Part shown: positions 61,201 through 64,000 of the stretch, piece by piece
Layout: each line of letters begins with the position of its first letter
Numbering within the stretch: the first letter of the stretch is position 1
NCBI GenBank assembly: GCA_005408345.1
Contig: SEMN01000620.1
Span: forward strand, 64,501-128,500
Source of the DNA: Macquaria australasica
Taxonomy: Eukaryota; Chordata; Actinopteri; Centrarchiformes; Percichthyidae
Direction of reading: 5' to 3'
DNA: 64,000 bases
The notes under the pieces: model-generated
The model's input: the letters and a program-made list of their open reading frames with translations, nothing else
Databases searched by the model: none
What the model was told of the DNA's origin: nothing
Position numbers and translations under genes: made by a program

Positions 61201-62393
61201 TTACTTTCTCTTACCTTCCTATTTTTACCTTTTGCTGTTTTGTTTTTTTCACCCACTCCCTTTTTCTGCTTTCTCAGTCTTATTCCTGTCCCCACCACAA
61301 TGTATCTCTATGGATATGTCCAGTTTAATTCTGACATCCAGGAGCTGTGCAACATTGTACTCTGTAGGCTCAAGTGAATACCTCATTCATAGAGGTAATG
61401 TACAGTAACTGTGGGTGGTATTTTTTCTCTTCTAGGATGACAGGCAAAGCATTCCATAGAGTTATTATACACAGCCTGTTCATGTTTAAAATGTAGCCTA
61501 TAGTAAATAAACATTTAAAAAGACAAGCTTGAGCAACAATTATGTAACTACAAACAGCAATTATGTAATTAGAGAAAAGTGTTGGAAATTATACATGCAT
61601 GCATGTCTATTAAAAGCATTCTTTTATTGCATATAAAGCTGAAAGATTTGATCTGGGTAATTCAGAAGGCATATTTTTACACATTTATTTATTTACCATT
61701 TTGGTTTTTCCCTTTTTGTCCAATTTCTTGTGGCTCAAACAGAAAGTTAAAGCTACTGAAGGACATGCAGAGCAAAAGGGCATTTGTTTCACCTTATAAC
61801 TGACTCCTTTCTCAGATTACATCCAGCAAAGAGGGTTACCTTAGTAGTGACACCTTGTGTTTAAAAAAGCAGAAAAATCAGAGGAGAATCTGTTTTATTA
61901 TATGTTTACTGCTTGTGAGTCACATGTCTGCCTTGGTTGTTTGTATTTTCAGGACACTAAAGAGGGAAGACGGAGCTAGAGGAGTGGCTTTTTATAACAC
62001 AGTTTGGCTGTTTCATGCCCCCTCGAGAAGTCTCTGTCTTCTAAATCTCTCTCAGGCAAACCTAGTTATCCCTGTAATGAATTATTCCTCCTTACTCTGA
62101 TAAATTACATATCTCTTCCCTTCTCTCTTAAATTGCTCTCCAGGTGTCTCACTGTCTCTCTTATGCTCTTATTTTTTTATCCTGTCCTTTTTCAGAACAT
62201 TGAGGACCACGTGGCCTTTGTAATCACTGTGCCCACAGCACTGGCCATCTTCCTGGCTGTGTTTGTACTCGTCTGCATTGAGTCCATCTTCAAGAAGCTT
62301 CTACGTGTTTTCTCCCTGGTCATCTGGGCTTGCTTGGTTGCCATGGGTTACCTTTTTATGTTTTCTGGCGGGATAATTTGTCCATGGGATCAG
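57728..62393 (+). CDS. adcy2: Adenylate cyclase type 2, first two coding exons (3' partial)
   Basis: Integral membrane enzyme that makes cAMP from ATP downstream of G proteins; ADCY2 belongs to the Gs/Gbeta-gamma-stimulated group. Exon 1 is 57728-57970 (81 residues), exon 2 is 62196-62393 (residues 82-147); both are phase 0. The start was chosen at MWQEAIRRKRYLLDR, the family N-terminus. The cytoplasmic leader carries nine consecutive glycines (residues 25-33), then DWLYESYYCMSQQHP. Membrane segments: about 56-79, 87-109 and 119-142; exon 2 ends at CPWDQ. Both catalytic domains and the remaining transmembrane helices lie beyond the window. The sequence clearly differs from ADCY7 as I remember it. 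The frame is also open upstream to an ATG at 57437, which would add 97 residues. Confidence 0.95.
57971..62195 (+). other. adcy2: adcy2 intron 1
   Basis: A 4.2-kb intron from GGACTG/gtaagc to a ttttcag acceptor. It contains the CA microsatellites at 58194-58241 and 58389-58418 and a mixed purine-rich patch at 60065-60160. No exon, RNA gene or transposon was recognised. Confidence 0.85.
58194..58241. repeat. (CA)n microsatellite
   Basis: An uninterrupted run of about 24 CA units inside adcy2 intron 1. Confidence 0.95.
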
Positions 62394-64000
62394 GTAAGAC
62401 ACAGATGTATTCTGTGGTGAATTTATTTGTTGCAGAGGAACATGTGGTACATTCTGTGATTTATTTGATGTGTTTCTCCTGTTTTACTGGGTAGTTTTAG
62501 GAGAGATTTAGTGGCTCAAGGAAAAGCCAATACAACAGATTGTAAATAACAACTCTGAATATACAGTACATGCTTCACTCCTAGAAGGACTATCTCTTGA
62601 AAATGAGATCTTTATTGTATCTCAACAAACCGAACATTGGTCAAATCACATAAACACTAAGGGATAAAACAGAAATGGAGGCCAGTGGATTTTGGATGTT
62701 GCTGATGCACGTTTCTTTCATTCCCTTGCTCTTTTTTTCTCTTAAACTCAGCTGACTTCACCTGTAGTGAATGACAACATCTGTGAGGATTTTGTTGGCT
62801 TTAACAGTACACATTTTGGGAGAGTTTACCAGATAGCCCCAGCCATATGCATACCTTGAACATTTCCACTTGTCTGTGTCAGTGGGCATATTTATTTTTT
62901 CACGAGTCTTACAAATATGACACTTGTCCAAAAACCTTTCCCTGATTGCCAGAAAACAGCATGAAATCTGGTAGCAAGAGCAGCTAGAGATTTGACTTGG
63001 CTTTTATTCACTCGTTTTCTGTTCTGCTTGAGTTGGCTTGTACCTAATACCTAAACATACACGGCTGCTCTCCAGACCAAATGTGTTTTTTAAGTCTATG
63101 ATGAGACTGGGGAGTGCAGATTCTGTCCTGTCTGTAGTGTGGTTTGTAGTTATTATTTAGATGGCGTGGAAAAAAAATCCGTAAGATCTTCATCTCTTGT
63201 GATATCTGACCTACATTCTATAACAGGGTGTCTTTTAAGTTTTGGCTTGATCATGCACGAGCTTGAGTCCTTCCTGACATTTCATCATGTTTTTTTTTCT
63301 CTATGCTTGTGTGTGTTGGTAAATAAATATAGAAGTTATTCTTCGTAAAAAAAAAGACATATTAATGGGATAAAAACAGCATTATATTGAAGTCTGGCCT
63401 TCTGTTACTTAAAAAGAAAAGTATACTTGTTGAACTGTAAAACATCACAGTTATGTATTTAGTGTCAGACCTCTTAACTTTAAATCCACAGCTACAGCTG
63501 ATCCTGTCCAGTAAAAGCCATTAAATGACATAGCCTTCACCAATATTAATCATTTATTTATCTAATTAAAAAGAGTAAGTTATTGTCATTAAAGAATCCC
63601 TCACAGGCATATAAAATAATATTGTCCCAGACAGGTTAAAATGTCCCTGACTTTCCTAGGCCCTAACCAGCCATGGTTCAAATTTAATGTGTTTTCTTTA
63701 GCACTTTTCTCTAAATTCTCTGAAATTAGTTAATCAAATAAATGATATCCATAAATCATAAAATCACATACACAATATCGAATACAAATGAGAAAAACTG
63801 AAAATAAGCTGATATAGACGCTAATAAACTAACCAGTAGTTTATATTGAGTTGTTTGCTGTCAGAAAGGAAAGGATTTTTATCTAATACCAGGACACAGA
63901 ATAGCATTCATTGCAGTAGAGTATTGAAAAGGGAAGAATAAAGACTACACAACGAAGAAGAAATTTGAGGTCGAGTTATCTGCAGGATTAAGTGAGAGGT
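62394..64000 (+). other. adcy2: adcy2 intron 2 (continues past the window)
   Basis: Begins at CAG/gtaaga after exon 2. No acceptor followed by the next expected adenylate cyclase exon was found before the window ends. AT-rich, nothing else recognised. Confidence 0.75.

Noticed and set aside
1..64000. CRISPR arrays, operons, phage or integron structures
   Set aside because: The only regular repeats are microsatellites, minisatellites and transposon copies, and the genes are spliced vertebrate genes. No prokaryotic defence or mobile system is present.

Overview
The window is vertebrate nuclear DNA, most likely from a ray-finned (percomorph-type) fish. The basis is multi-exon genes with GT-AG introns, animal protein families, an AT-rich non-coding background full of CA/TG microsatellites, and several fish-type dispersed repeats, including a Tc1-like DNA transposon. 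There is no prokaryotic organisation.

All four protein-coding genes lie on the + strand, head to tail. (1) 4796-7377: the last six exons of an ADAMTS protease, called adamts16; upstream exons are outside the window or were not found. (2) 12285-22062: ice1, complete in 20 coding exons (1548 residues deduced). (3) 23682-32015: tent4a (papd7), complete in 12 coding exons (807 residues deduced). (4) From 57728: the first two coding exons of adcy2, which runs off the right edge. A tRNA-Glu(CTC) gene lies on the - strand at 11605-11676, between adamts16 and ice1. The gene order ADAMTS16 - ICE1 - TENT4A - ADCY2 matches human chromosome 5p15 from memory of that map. It supports choosing these paralogs over ADAMTS18, TENT4B and ADCY7.

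The genes are not an operon and do not share a pathway. They encode an extracellular matrix metalloprotease, a little elongation complex scaffold for snRNA transcription, a nucleotidyltransferase that tails RNA, and a membrane cAMP synthase. The linkage looks like conserved synteny.

From 33.8 to 57.4 kb there is no recognisable gene. This stretch is repeat-rich: several copies of a ~0.6 kb dispersed repeat, an internally deleted Tc1-like element with perfect 25-bp ends, MITE-like elements, a minisatellite, an AACGTTC-rich element and purine-rich tracts. The most interesting leads are the dispersed repeat that carries a CTCF-like core motif in two copies, the intact ends of the Tc1-like element, the poly-glycine and in-frame upstream extension of adcy2, and the tRNA gene beside the ice1 promoter. 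I found no convincing new multi-gene system. Exon boundaries were assigned by hand from splice consensus, frame continuity and remembered family sequences; no alignment was run.
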